NCBI GenBank assembly: GCA_015499995.1 | Contig: JADNRV010000009.1 | Span: 1 to 64,000 of the forward strand | DNA: 64,000 nt | Reading direction: 5' to 3' | From: Flammula alnicola | Taxonomy: Eukaryota > Basidiomycota > Agaricomycetes > Agaricales > Strophariaceae | In this document: positions 54,808 through 64,000 of the stretch, piece by piece | Layout of the letters: every line of letters begins with the position of its first letter | How positions within the stretch are numbered: position 1 is the stretch's first letter | Translations under genes and position numbers: made by a program | Notes under the pieces: model-generated | Told to the model about the DNA's origin: nothing | The model's input: only the letters and a program-made list of their open reading frames with translations | Database searches by the model: none

Positions 54808-56224
54808 GATGTTGGGACGAAGATTCAGAGAATGTGCGAGTTGTAGAGGAGTATTGAAAGACTCGAATACTGGCGGAGGTAGAACAAATTGGATTTGCTT
54901 AAATACCCTGCAGACTCGTCATCGGCTTTATGGCGAGCTCGCTTTCTCTTCCGGAGTACTATAGTAGGGCTGTCCAAATAATAACTTGTTAGGGATCTAG
55001 CACTCTGATACTGATCTATGCCGTAGGCCAGGCTCCAGCGCAGCCATATGTCAGTGATTCGTCATGGTGGCCGAGGCTCGCTTAGACGAACTCAACTGTC
55101 TTCTTGTTCCTTTGTATGCATTTCAACGGTATAATTATAGAATCTCTAGAGGAAATGTATCGCCGTTATGGGAGCCAACAGAGAAAGTATTTCTAGCGTC
55201 AACTTCTATGTCGGAAGAAAAGAAAATGGTTTCTTGAGTACTTTTGGGGAAATATGCCACGAGCAGTTCTGATTACAACCCCACATCAAGCTTTCAAAAT
55301 TTCAAGCTTCAAGGCAGATCAAAGATAAAATTAGCCATGGAACTTCACACCAACAAGTCTCGTTGTACGATGGTTAATTTCAGCAATTGTCGATAAAAGA
55401 CGTCGGAGAGCGTTCTCGTGAGTCGGCCATAGACACGTGCATTGGCGGCATTGAACGTTGGTCTGGGTGGCTAGAAAGAACTGCGTACAGACACGCCCAC
55501 ACATATCCTACATGTCTTCCTGTATCACCGAATGTTCTTGACGCTCGAAAGGATGATTCAGGGGGACCATTTCAAGTGAAATTGATGGATTGATAGATTT
55601 CGCAAGGCAAATGCACCGTAATCGAACTATGGAGCCCAAGAAAAGTACTGTAAGATACTGAATACAGCGGTTAGAGACCTGAACTTGAAGGATGTCGGAT
55701 CTCCTGTTTTCAGACAAACGGATACTTGGAGGATTCTACGAAAATGAAATTGGAGCGCTAGGAACTTGGGGGAAAAGCGATAAAGCCACAATAGTCGGAC
55801 GCTCGCTCACTCCCAACTAAGAAGAGTAAGCAGTACTAAATGCTGCTTCAAACTGTATGAATCGCAATGAGGGAAATATCCCTCATTTGCGAAAATATGG
55901 TTTTGATCACACATATACTGCTTGTTCTACGAAGAGACGAGTATACTGTGTGCAAACCTGGGGTTGTACGGCATGGTGAAGACGGGTAATGAAGGGTAAT
56001 GAAGGGAAGAGAAACTTTGAAGATCATATTGTTAACAATGATGAGCAGAAACAGCACGTCCGAAATTCAAGCACGTACGGGAGGAGGCCAGAGAGATTTA
56101 TGGACACGAGCTCCAAGGGTGGAGAGTGGGCGAATGGGTAAGTGGATACCGCAAGCGTTCCAAAGCAAATGATCGTTATGTCCTCTGTACCTCTTCGTGT
56201 GCTCAACCTTACAGATTAGGCGCG
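54808..56224. other. Long stretch without a recognised gene
   Basis: Short frames only (largest under 90 codons). The part next to 54808 must contain the promoter of the wall-protein gene on the minus strand. Confidence 0.4.
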
Positions 56225-56560
56225 TTAGACTTGTAATATACATATCATCAATGCTCTAATCTGATGAACCGCGATCAAGGACAGAGGGGACGAGGTTTGA
56301 TATGTGGAACATGTCGGAACTGGGAAGAACAGAGGAAATGAGGCTCTTAGGATTCCTTCCCGCACTCGGAGAACGTTAGAGTTAGCCTGGATCGCGTTAC
56401 GCCATCGATCACAGGCATGAGAAAGCCAAAAGGGCTCGACTAGATCGAGTATCGAGAGCTGGTCAGTGTTCTGAGGTTTCCCAGATGCAGCCGCTGGGTG
56501 ACGCCGGGATGTAGCCACGAGAGAAGGAAACACGGCCCGGAAAGGGAAGAGAATAAGCAA
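56225..56560 (-). pseudogene. Possible F-box-type remnant
   Basis: A minus-strand frame contains LSILDLVEPFWLSHACDRWR followed by NAIQANSNVL. It resembles the LVSHVCRRWRNIALxTPxLW motif of mushroom F-box proteins. No clear F-box and no continuous gene around it. Weak. Confidence 0.25.
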
Positions 56561-58110
56561 GAGAAACAGTTGAAAGTTGGACTAGGAGAGTGGTGCTGAA
56601 TGAATCGGCGGCAAATTTAGGTACAGTAACACGGATACAGGACATGTCGCCAATACCGACGTGATGGAAACGCACTCCGCTTTCAAACGTATAGCAGAAA
56701 AATGAGATGGCCATTCCATAGAGGACTCAATGCAATATTCCACGCGCCTGCGCCTCTGATACTTTCCTTCTAGCATCGCCGTAAACCATGAATAGGCGAC
56801 CGTAGTTCTGCCTGAGTTGAGAGAATCGTGAAGGAATGTAGATATACCATTCAAGTTACATCTGGCGAAGAAGAGGAAGACAGGATAAATGAAAGGAGGA
56901 GAGACAGCTAGCAATGAGCAAAGAGTGATCGATTAGAAATTGATGGCGATAACATCATTAATAGCTCACGTGCATCTCTGCAGTGTGTGCTCTGACTCTG
57001 AGCGCGACAGTCACATTGATTCTACTTTGAATGCGATAGATCTGCAAGGTCGATTTTCCTCTCCCTTTTTCTGAGAGCATTGCGAAGCTCGATCATGGGC
57101 TCACTGAAGCCACCTTAACCAACTCGTCCTTGTCAGGTTCTCCGCATCCTTTGGTTCACAAGTCCTTCATCAGCACCTGCCCGCCATGTGCCTATGGCGG
57201 TCTCAGGGAGATAATCTAGACCCCAGGCTACTTTCTGGGGGAAGCAGAGGTCATACAAGTACAACGCCCACTGGACGTGTTGTTGTGTCAACGTGAATTA
57301 TGGATTCTTGAAAAGGTCTTGCTATTTGATTGCTACTCATTTAATGTATCTCTCATTCTTAACCTTTCAAGCAGAGAATTAGCTCGAGATACTGCGCCCT
57401 TACATTGACCCTTGGGCAGGCTTTATGAAAAATTTCCCACGTCGTCACTTCTGCATTGCGTGGGTTTGCCATACGCCTGAACATACACGCACTTGAGTTG
57501 TCTTGCCTGTTTGATCCTTTCCCTATCGTGCTGAATCGCTCTTTTATCTCGACAGATTTTCAGGTTTACCCTCGCATATATAGTCCGAGCTCGTCTTACT
57601 GTCTTTTCATCCATCCATTCTTGTAAAGTCATAAATGCTTTTCGGTGAGCTCATAGACGTCACTCACGAGCTCAACGTATGTTCCAATTTTGCCGGCTCC
57701 TGCCTCATTGAGTTCCCCCTTCCCTCGGCCTTTTTTCTGCTGTGCGTCAGTTCTTTCTCATGATTGTTACTTTCCCTTGTTGTCTACAGATAAAATGACC
57801 ACCGTCGCTAGTATCATGTTGCGTTAGTTTTTGTCTTGCTTTCAATTATTCTTACACAGGTCTCTTGCAAGTACCGTCAGCGCACTTACACAGTTGCTAA
57901 GGTTACAGTGACTTGTCGTCCAGGACTTACTCAGTGCGCGACGGAAGGCAACGATGAGAGCTTTTGTGATTTCACTGAGGCGATTGAAGTACCACTTGCG
58001 TCATAATGAGAGTTCTTTATAAAGGGAAAAGAACAAAGAAAGTCGGTGCCCTCTCTCTCTCTTCGTCCCCTGCATGAACTGGGGTTCTGCCCGTCGACCG
58101 CCACCTCAGT
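56561..58110. other. No firm gene
   Basis: Short frames. A small plus-strand exon-like piece MLFGELIDVTHELN followed by GTATG (57636-57677) may belong to the decayed RING gene that starts about 450 bp further on. Confidence 0.3.
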
Positions 58111-58420
58111 TCTGGCGAGGGAGTGCCAAATTTGTCTTGATGATTCAGGAGATTAGGCCTTTTATTTACGCTGTGGTACGTGCCTTTCTCTGAGGCTCTT
58201 CGACTTGCTCCGATGTCGACTTTCGCAAGTGTCCCAACTGGCGCAAGGATGCCCCCGCCCGTAAGTTTGCCATAAGTTGCAGTTATTCTGTTCTTAGTAA
58301 ACGCTCAGCCTACTTATTTTCGCATAGGGATCTCCCCTGACAACATCTGTAAAGTGTTTCTCAGCACTCAAAGCTTTTCCGCATCGTCTTCCCAAATCCA
58401 GGCGCTGCAGAAGCGTTTGC
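58110..58420 (+). pseudogene. RING-finger remnant
   Basis: The plus strand reads ECQICLDDSGD, a stop, AFYLRCG, an intron-like gap, and DFRKCPNWRKDAPA, then ISPDNICKVFLSTQSF and IQALQKRLQERRSNR. It has the skeleton of a RING domain (CxxC ... CG ... CPxWR) followed by a coiled-coil start, but the central CxHxxC part is damaged and a stop lies inside. It may be a decayed relative of the RING gene at 59.8 kb. Confidence 0.45.
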
Positions 58421-58463
58421 AGGAGCGGAGGAGTAACAGGATGTCATCAGGAAGATCGCATGT

Positions 58464-58533
58464 GTCTGGCCGCTGGCGCCAGACCGGCCAGACGCAGCCT
58501 GACACGTTAGACTGCCAGAATTCTGTCTGGCAG
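58464..58533. repeat. Two adjacent palindromes
   Basis: GTCTGGCCGCTGGCGCC.. folds on ..CGGCCAGAC (58464-58493), and CTGCCAGAATTCTGTCTGGC with AG (58512-58533) is a second inverted repeat. Both use the word CTGGC/GCCAG. Confidence 0.55.
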
Positions 58534-59835
58534 CATAAACGCTTGGAGTGGTGCCAGTATAGATTCCGGCACCGGATCCTTGTTTCGTGCTAGACTTCAG
58601 TATATTTTAACTAATCAGTATTTTCATATCACACAGAAAGAGGTCGCAAAGCAAGATTTATTATCAAGGTAAGTAGGTAACAGGGCCGGCACATCTACAA
58701 ACCGTGCCAGATGACGGTATACTACATGGGAAGATGCTGGACACAACGTGCCTACAACTCAGTACTCAACCTCTAGTCCATTGTCCCAATGCAAGTATCC
58801 GACGGCAGAGAATGTATTGCGGTGCGAAACAATTGTAGAATTGGACGTACGTGGTACTTGATGATATAATCATATCAAGCCGCCTTGCGGCATTGCGATG
58901 TCTCATGCACTGTGGAGAGCCTACAAGGACGATGCGCAGAAAATTGAGCAGACGATGGACAAGAATAAGACTGCCACGTACCAGAGACTACCAAATCAAA
59001 GGCGGCTGCTATGCGAACCAGTGTACAGCGCTCGAGTCGGTGATGAGCTAGCTATGCGCATGAAAGAGTGGGCACTGGGCAGGCCAGGGCGGAGGAACTT
59101 GTGTACGTATCCCGGAAGCGGGCAGATGCTGTTGTTATATGAGAATCCAGGTGGGTCAGAAAGAATATGAAGAGTGCCAGCTGTACTTACCAGACACATT
59201 TGCTCGCGCAATTGGTTCTCCAAGTTCTGCGGCTGCTCTGTTGACTTCAGCGGTATGTGTCACTGTGCGATCTCCATAGGGATACTTAGTGCAAAGCTAT
59301 ACCACACCGAATTTCCAATTAACAGATGTGACCAGCATCTGTCAGTTGGCAAGAACGGAGTGTTGAACATTGAGGATGTTGGGGGAACGAAAGGAAGAGG
59401 CACAAGTCAAGCGAAATTGACAAGTCCAAGCATACTTACTACGATCTGTCATGATGCGATGCCCAAGCGATGCCTCGCGTTGCTGCGTCGATGGCGAATT
59501 GATGATGAATTTCAAATTTCTGACGGAATCAGTGATCACCAGGCCGATCAGCGGTGCTAGATTAGTAGATATTCGCCACACGCGCCACCGCGGCCAGTGA
59601 TTTTCCTGATGCCGGGTGATCTGCAACTGAATCATTGGCTGTGTATCTTGGACCCACAACGTATGCATTTGACAAGATTCTGATATGGGTGCCATGTTGT
59701 TGAGACTAGCCTTATGTAAACGGTAGTGATTTAATTGAAAAGCTACAACAACAAAAAAATGCGCGCTCGCCGACGCCTTTGTCACTTCCCCTCTTACTAG
59801 AACCAAAGAACATTCACACTGAAGAACAGCCGGCA
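58534..59835. other. No firm gene
   Basis: A plus frame at 58898-59170 (MSHALWRAYKDDAQKIEQTM and on) reads like protein in part but has no recognised family and no splice partners I trust. A minus frame at 59342-59836 overlaps the RING gene start and is treated as chance. Confidence 0.3.
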
Positions 59836-61002
59836 ATGGAATGTCCTGTCTGCTTCGATGATCTGCAGCACTCGGCCTTTAGCCTCACTTGCGGTACGTC
59901 TACTTTCCATTCGAACAGCTTCTAATGTCCCAATGCCCCGGTTCCCTTTCTCCTCAGGCCATATCTTCCACAAGACCTGTATCCATGAAATACGCAACGC
60001 GTCGCCCACCAGACATAACGGAACATTAAGATGCCCCATATGTCGTGTCTACTCAGCTGCAAGTGAGTCCCATATTCCAGTTGGGATGATATAGCTCTCC
60101 CTTAAAATTATTGCATTTAGAATTTTCGAACGCCTGCATTCGCCGAGTTTTTCTCCACTCCAAGGCCAGGTCGCCCAATTCTTCCCAGGTGGAGGGTTCG
60201 GAGAGCAGTGAGATGGAAACTGCGAAAAACAGTGAAGTCGGAGTCCTGAACAGCCCCAACATTACAGTCATTCGCTATCAATTGATTGCCTATGCCCGGT
60301 CAGTGGCAGCCATGGACACTCAGTTGGAGTCGACAACTAGTGACGGCGATCCGCTGAGAACCCAGTTCAGGGAAGCGATAGACCTCCTTCAGAGGATTTC
60401 CGACATGGACACACAGCGAAGGGGGCCAGGGGCACAATCTCACCAGGAAGATCGTCAGGCGGAACACCGGAGTCAAAGCACTCGATCAGCAAGAGTAGCC
60501 AGGCGCATAGATATCGCAAGCCTTACCTCCGACTCGGCCGCTATACAATCTCTCGAAGCAGTACAAGACAGTGATTTCCAGGCGCTATCTCAGTCGGGGA
60601 TAGTACAACAATCCACTATACCCAGTACCTCGCATGCTAGAACGTGAGTTACCCTTCGATGCTAGTATGCGACGCTGCTCATTTTTCTCTGTTTATACTT
60701 CATAGTACTTCGCGGGCGACTCGCTCTAGCAATCAGGCCTCATCGAATGTTCCACAAAGTCAACCAGTACGTATATCTATCATGTCCATTAAATATTCTC
60801 AACTCCATGCATCTGTTCTGGCGTCACTTAGACTTCTGCAATTTCATCTTTGCCGACGGCGTTGATTCAGATATCGGCTCAACCTTCTCATCCCAGAAGC
60901 TCGAACTCATCGAATGCCCTCTCCGCTACCCAAGCCCGTCCACAGAGGGTTTATCGAACTGGTTCTGAGATTCTCTGGAGAGGCTATGCATGCCCTCGAT
61001 GA
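59836..61002 (+). CDS. RING-H2 finger protein, 292 residues to the first stop
   Basis: Exons 59836-59893, 59958-60062, 60121-60643, 60706-60766 and 60871-61002 join in phase (879 nt). The N-terminus is a complete RING-H2: MECPVCFDDL with CGHIFHKTC and RCPICR (C-x2-C, C-x-H-x2-H-x2-C, C-x2-C). Such proteins are usually E3 ubiquitin ligases that bring an E2 to a substrate. The middle is polar, with a possible coiled coil near DPLRTQFREAIDLLQRISDM, then Gln/Ser/Arg-rich low complexity. The frame stops with TGA at 61000-61002 after RGYACPR. The same frame continues without a further stop for 38 codons, with a Cys/His pattern (VLECTSRDGYHHFHGKGSNR, YTCYRCGFRCSE) that looks like a second zinc-binding module. 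The TGA may be a premature stop, a read-through site or a sequence error. Confidence 0.7.
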
Positions 61003-61119
61003 ACCCCTGTGCTAGAATGCACTTCTCGCGATGGATATCACCATTTCCACGGAAAGGGGTCAAACCGGTATCAAAAGAAGTATACGTGTTATCGTTGTGG
61101 ATTTCGGTGCTCCGAATGA
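61003..61119 (+). other. Frame-continuous zinc-binding-like extension behind the TGA
   Basis: 38 codons in the same frame as the RING gene, ending at a TGA at 61117-61119. Cys and His spacing (C, HH, H, C-x2-C-x3-C) suggests it was or is coding. Confidence 0.4.
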
Positions 61120-61733
61120 ACTTTGAAAGGTACATAAATATGGTCTCTATTCTGGTTTTATCTTCGATTTCGGGTCCGTACTGATATTTTTTGTCCAAGA
61201 TTCATTTACATCTCTATTCATAATCGTATACAAAACTCTTTCGTCTAACACGTCCTCTCTTTACCAACTTTACGGGTTGCGCCCATTGTGAATATGCAGC
61301 CTATTAGTGTGCCGAGTCGTCATTCCTCCTTTACTTTCATACCTCGTGTAGTTTCTTAATTCGACGCGCAGCAGCAACCATCCGCATTTTACCTCTCCCG
61401 GGTCCCCGAAATATCCATATAATGATAAATTCAGCGGCAGTGTACACCCCTTGTGCGCTATACCCGTCAGAGCAATTCCCTTTGACGGGCAAGCTTTACG
61501 TGTACGTCGCAGGTCACCACATGGGATTAGCTGTGTTTGAATCGGCAACCTAGGACAAACATCCAGCACCTCTCATTACGGGTATAACTACTGGATACAT
61601 TCATCTTCAACTTGTAAGCTTACTTTCAATGAATAATCGCGTCCACAAGTGGAGAAGAGTAACGACTGAACAACAGAAGGGAGGCGACTCAAAGTCCAAA
61701 ATCAAGCGGAAGCGAAGCGCCATCGAGTCTCTT
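61120..61733. other. Intergenic, no gene seen
   Basis: 3' regions of the converging RING and cupredoxin genes. Short frames only. Confidence 0.45.
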
Positions 61734-62781
61734 TTAAGCAAGAGAGAATCCTGCGACGGCTGCGATTAGCACCGAAATGGTGCTTGCTGCGATGGTGGAT
61801 GCGCCGCTAGCTGGTGTGTTAGTTGCAGCGGGGGCACCGCTTCCCGAGCCCGCCGCACTGCCACCAGGAGCGGTAGCGCTGGGGCTCGCCGCACTGCCAG
61901 AGGCGAGTGGAACTCCAGCATAAGTAATAGCACCACTTGGGACGGGTCCAATACCAGCGGACGCTGAGGCGCCATTGCCAACCAATCCGTTTTGTCCTTG
62001 CTGTATGTATCAAGGAAAATGATAGCGTTAGGATGACTGGCCATAAAAAAAAAAAAAAAGGATGTTAAACGTACACCAGGGGTACCACTGAAGGCCACAG
62101 CGTTCTTTTGGTAGTTAGCGAAGGTATTGTTACCAGTTGTGGGTGCGTTGATTGCCCCAACCATGCCTTATTCGGGGTTTGTCAGCTGTGAAAATCTGGA
62201 AAGGAGTACGGCTTATGATATTATCACTCACCAGCTTTGCAGTGGGGGCTGGGCGCAAGTTGCTTGCAGAAGAACCAGAGAGCTGGAGTCAACGACATCA
62301 GACAAACACTCAATACTAGCTCATGGAAACAAAGCCCGCACGTTTCGTGTCATCGGTTATAGTCAGATTCCACTCTGGTGTCTCAGTGAGCGCTGGACTT
62401 GCAGGGATGAAAACCCAACCAGAGTCGAAACCTCCAGCCGCAGGGTCACATGGGTCAGCAAAAGTCGACTGCGTGACGGTGTGGTTTCCTGGTCTATAAA
62501 CGTTGCGTAAGTCTTGTACCGTGTATGCTCGTTCATTAGAAACAGAAGAGAGTACATACGCTCCAGTGAACTTGAAGGTGACCGTAGTGCCGTTCTTCGC
62601 TGTGACAGTTGGTGGAATGAATTGGAAGATACCCCCAGAAGTGGTGGACTCCGCGCCGACTTGCACGACCTAGATACCTATTTTATTACGAGAACATTTC
62701 TGGAAGGAAGAAATGTCATACCACCTGGGCGGAAACCGCCGACACCAAGGAAAGGGCAGAGAGAGCAGCGGCAAAGAACAT
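61734..62781 (-). CDS. GPI-anchored cupredoxin-like protein, intact
   Basis: Six exons (62781-62722, 62669-62560, 62493-62342, 62282-62232, 62166-62077, 61996-61734) sum to 726 nt, 241 codons plus stop. A signal peptide (MFFAAALSALSLVSAVSAQ) is followed by the cupredoxin domain: VQVGAESTTSGGIFQFIPPT, PGNHTVTQSTFADPC, GGFDSGWVFIPAS and EWNLTITDDTKPLWFFCKQL then APSPHCKAGM. The His of GNHT and the Cys, His and Met of FFC..SPHC..GM are in the positions of a type I copper site. The C-terminus is Ala/Ser/Gly/Pro-rich and ends in a hydrophobic tail (TISVLIAAVAGFSLA), as in GPI-anchored proteins. Such proteins sit at the fungal cell surface; their exact role is unsettled. No lesion is visible. Confidence 0.9.
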
Positions 62782-63515
62782 GGTCAGAAAACGGGGGATG
62801 GGGTGTAGAGGAAAAAGATGGGCGAAACAGACTCGAACCACATTGACTATTTGAAGGAATCCAAGGTGTGTGAGTCGTTGACAAATGCCGTCAGTCATTC
62901 ATGCCAACCTCGCTGTAACATTTGATCGCCAGTGGAGACTCGCGACTGCCGTGTGTTCGCAACGGTAACAAGAATAGGCCGGATATATTAAAATCTCCTA
63001 AAAGAGCAGAATAAGCTCCATAGAGCGGCTATATCAAGCTTAGTGTCAGTCTTTCAGGCCTCTCGATAAAAATAAACCACTTTTTTTTTGGTCACTGACA
63101 TCCCACGTCATGTCCCGACGCAGTACTGCGGGTCTGTCAAAAGACCACTGAGAAGCACCACTGTACGAGCAGCAAAAGTTCTTTCTAAGCGTGGTGATGA
63201 TGCATAATGAAGAGCTCGTAATTGAAAGACAGGCTTGAGGTAAAGTCGTACATCATATCCCCGTAGTCGACGCTGAATTGTCACCTCCCATTATCGCGGC
63301 GTCATTCGGCTCATTCGGCGAAAAACCTATATACACTCTGTGAGAAAATCAAGGTGGCAAAAAAAAGCTGATGCTTCTGGAGGTCTATTTCAATGGGATG
63401 AAACGGTGGGACGAATAGAAGCCAAGTGGAGTTCCATACCGCTGACGTCGCCCATGGCCGTTAGGCCTCGATGAGAGGAGAAAATGCCCCGTTCGAAATC
63501 TGCTCTGGTGTAATA
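62782..63515. other. Upstream region of the cupredoxin gene and intergenic DNA
   Basis: Contains the promoter of the minus-strand cupredoxin gene. A long minus frame through its 5' region (to 62898) has an upstream ATG, but the signal peptide starts at 62781, so I chose that start. Confidence 0.4.
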
Positions 63516-63620
63516 GAGGTTATTTGCACCTTTTCACCGAGCGGGATTTGAATGGGGCACCACCTCCCCAACCAATGAAATCTCAGTGAATATTCGATTA
63601 ATCAAACTGCAAATAACCTC
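63516..63620. mobile_element. Very small MITE-like element (TA target site)
   Basis: Perfect 13-bp inverted ends GAGGTTATTTGCA / TGCAAATAACCTC are flanked by TA on both sides (63514-63515, 63621-63622). Length is 105 bp, with no coding capacity. Confidence 0.6.
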
Positions 63621-64000
63621 TAATACGCATTTTGTGAGACGCAGTCTGATATATTCCTGCTGAGATAATTTAAATGTTTATAATCAGTTACGAAACGAGC
63701 GCATATCGAGCAGCCTACTTGCCTTAGCCTACGCCCTGCCGGCGGCCAATACAAAATGTCCGTTACGAACTCTCCACAGCCCCGTGTAGATGTTTGAACG
63801 TGAAACAGTTGGTTACTCATGGCGTTGATGGCATCTGCTTTAACCGACGGTGACGAGAGTATCCGGCGCCGAATGTGCGTGGATGCGTGGGAGGTGATTC
63901 AATTGAAGGGGGTCAGAGCACCAACGTTCCACTGTCCAGGACCGGTGTAGGATTGGAGGGTGATAAGGACCCTGTGCGATTCGCGTGGTGTACGGCGAAT
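63621..64000. other. No gene seen
   Basis: Only short frames up to the end of the window; a gene beginning outside cannot be excluded. Confidence 0.4.

Noticed and set aside
63520..63570. GGGATTTGAAT-like word resembling a tRNA T-arm
   Set aside because: The arm does not pair correctly, and the segment is better explained by the small inverted-repeat element at 63516-63620.

Overview
The window looks like nuclear DNA of a basidiomycete fungus, most likely an Agaricomycete. Coding regions are cut by many short GT-AG introns (about 43-70 nt). The families that can be recognised (F-box proteins, DUF6534-type membrane proteins, GPI-anchored cupredoxin-like proteins, Kre9/Knh1-like wall proteins, RING finger proteins, OrsD/DUF3505-like zinc-finger proteins) are typical of mushroom genomes. 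No species name can be supported. All gene models are hand-spliced from the sequence; where exon lengths sum to a multiple of three this is stated, because it is the strongest internal check available. Family names rest on remembered motifs, not on searches.

Layout. 1-2.7 kb: no gene recognised. 2.7-5.6 kb: a truncated inositol-oxygenase gene facing an F-box gene with one frameshift. 6.4-10.9 kb: relics of a NIMA-like kinase, a DUF6534 membrane protein and a short-chain dehydrogenase. 11.2-12.3 kb: an intact SET-domain gene. 14.6-15.6 kb: a CaMK-like kinase relic. 15.7-16.9 kb: a hAT-like non-autonomous transposon with a 7-bp target duplication. 17.4-20.0 kb: a flavin monooxygenase with one stop codon, then two gene fragments. 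20.7-26.7 kb: an intact nine-exon gene for an 1854-residue chromodomain protein. 27.2-30.5 kb: a gag, aldo-keto reductase and DIS3 exonuclease mosaic. 31.5-36.3 kb: a GC-rich five-exon gene for a 1511-residue zinc-finger protein with a tyrosine-recombinase-like end, probably a mobile-element gene. 37.5-43.7 kb: nested miniature transposons, a Penelope-like reverse-transcriptase C-terminus followed by telomere-like sequence, minisatellites and one intact orphan gene. 44.8-49.0 kb: three decayed genes. 49.2-50.5 kb: an intact seven-exon gene for a secreted repeat protein. 51-54.8 kb: more miniature elements and a decayed wall-protein gene. 57.4-64 kb: a RING relic, a RING gene with a suspicious late stop, and an intact GPI-anchored cupredoxin gene.

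Reading of the whole: a gene-poor, repeat-rich accessory region. Six genes appear intact: SET, chromodomain, zinc-finger/recombinase-like, the orphan at 42 kb, the secreted repeat protein and the cupredoxin. The RING gene is intact up to its first stop. About fifteen others are truncated, frameshifted or carry stop codons. There is no sign of a metabolic cluster; neighbouring genes do not form a pathway. The least explained items are the secreted protein at 49.2-50.5 kb, whose predicted Kex2 (Lys-Arg) sites fall exactly on exon junctions, the 1511-residue recombinase-like protein, and the chromodomain giant.
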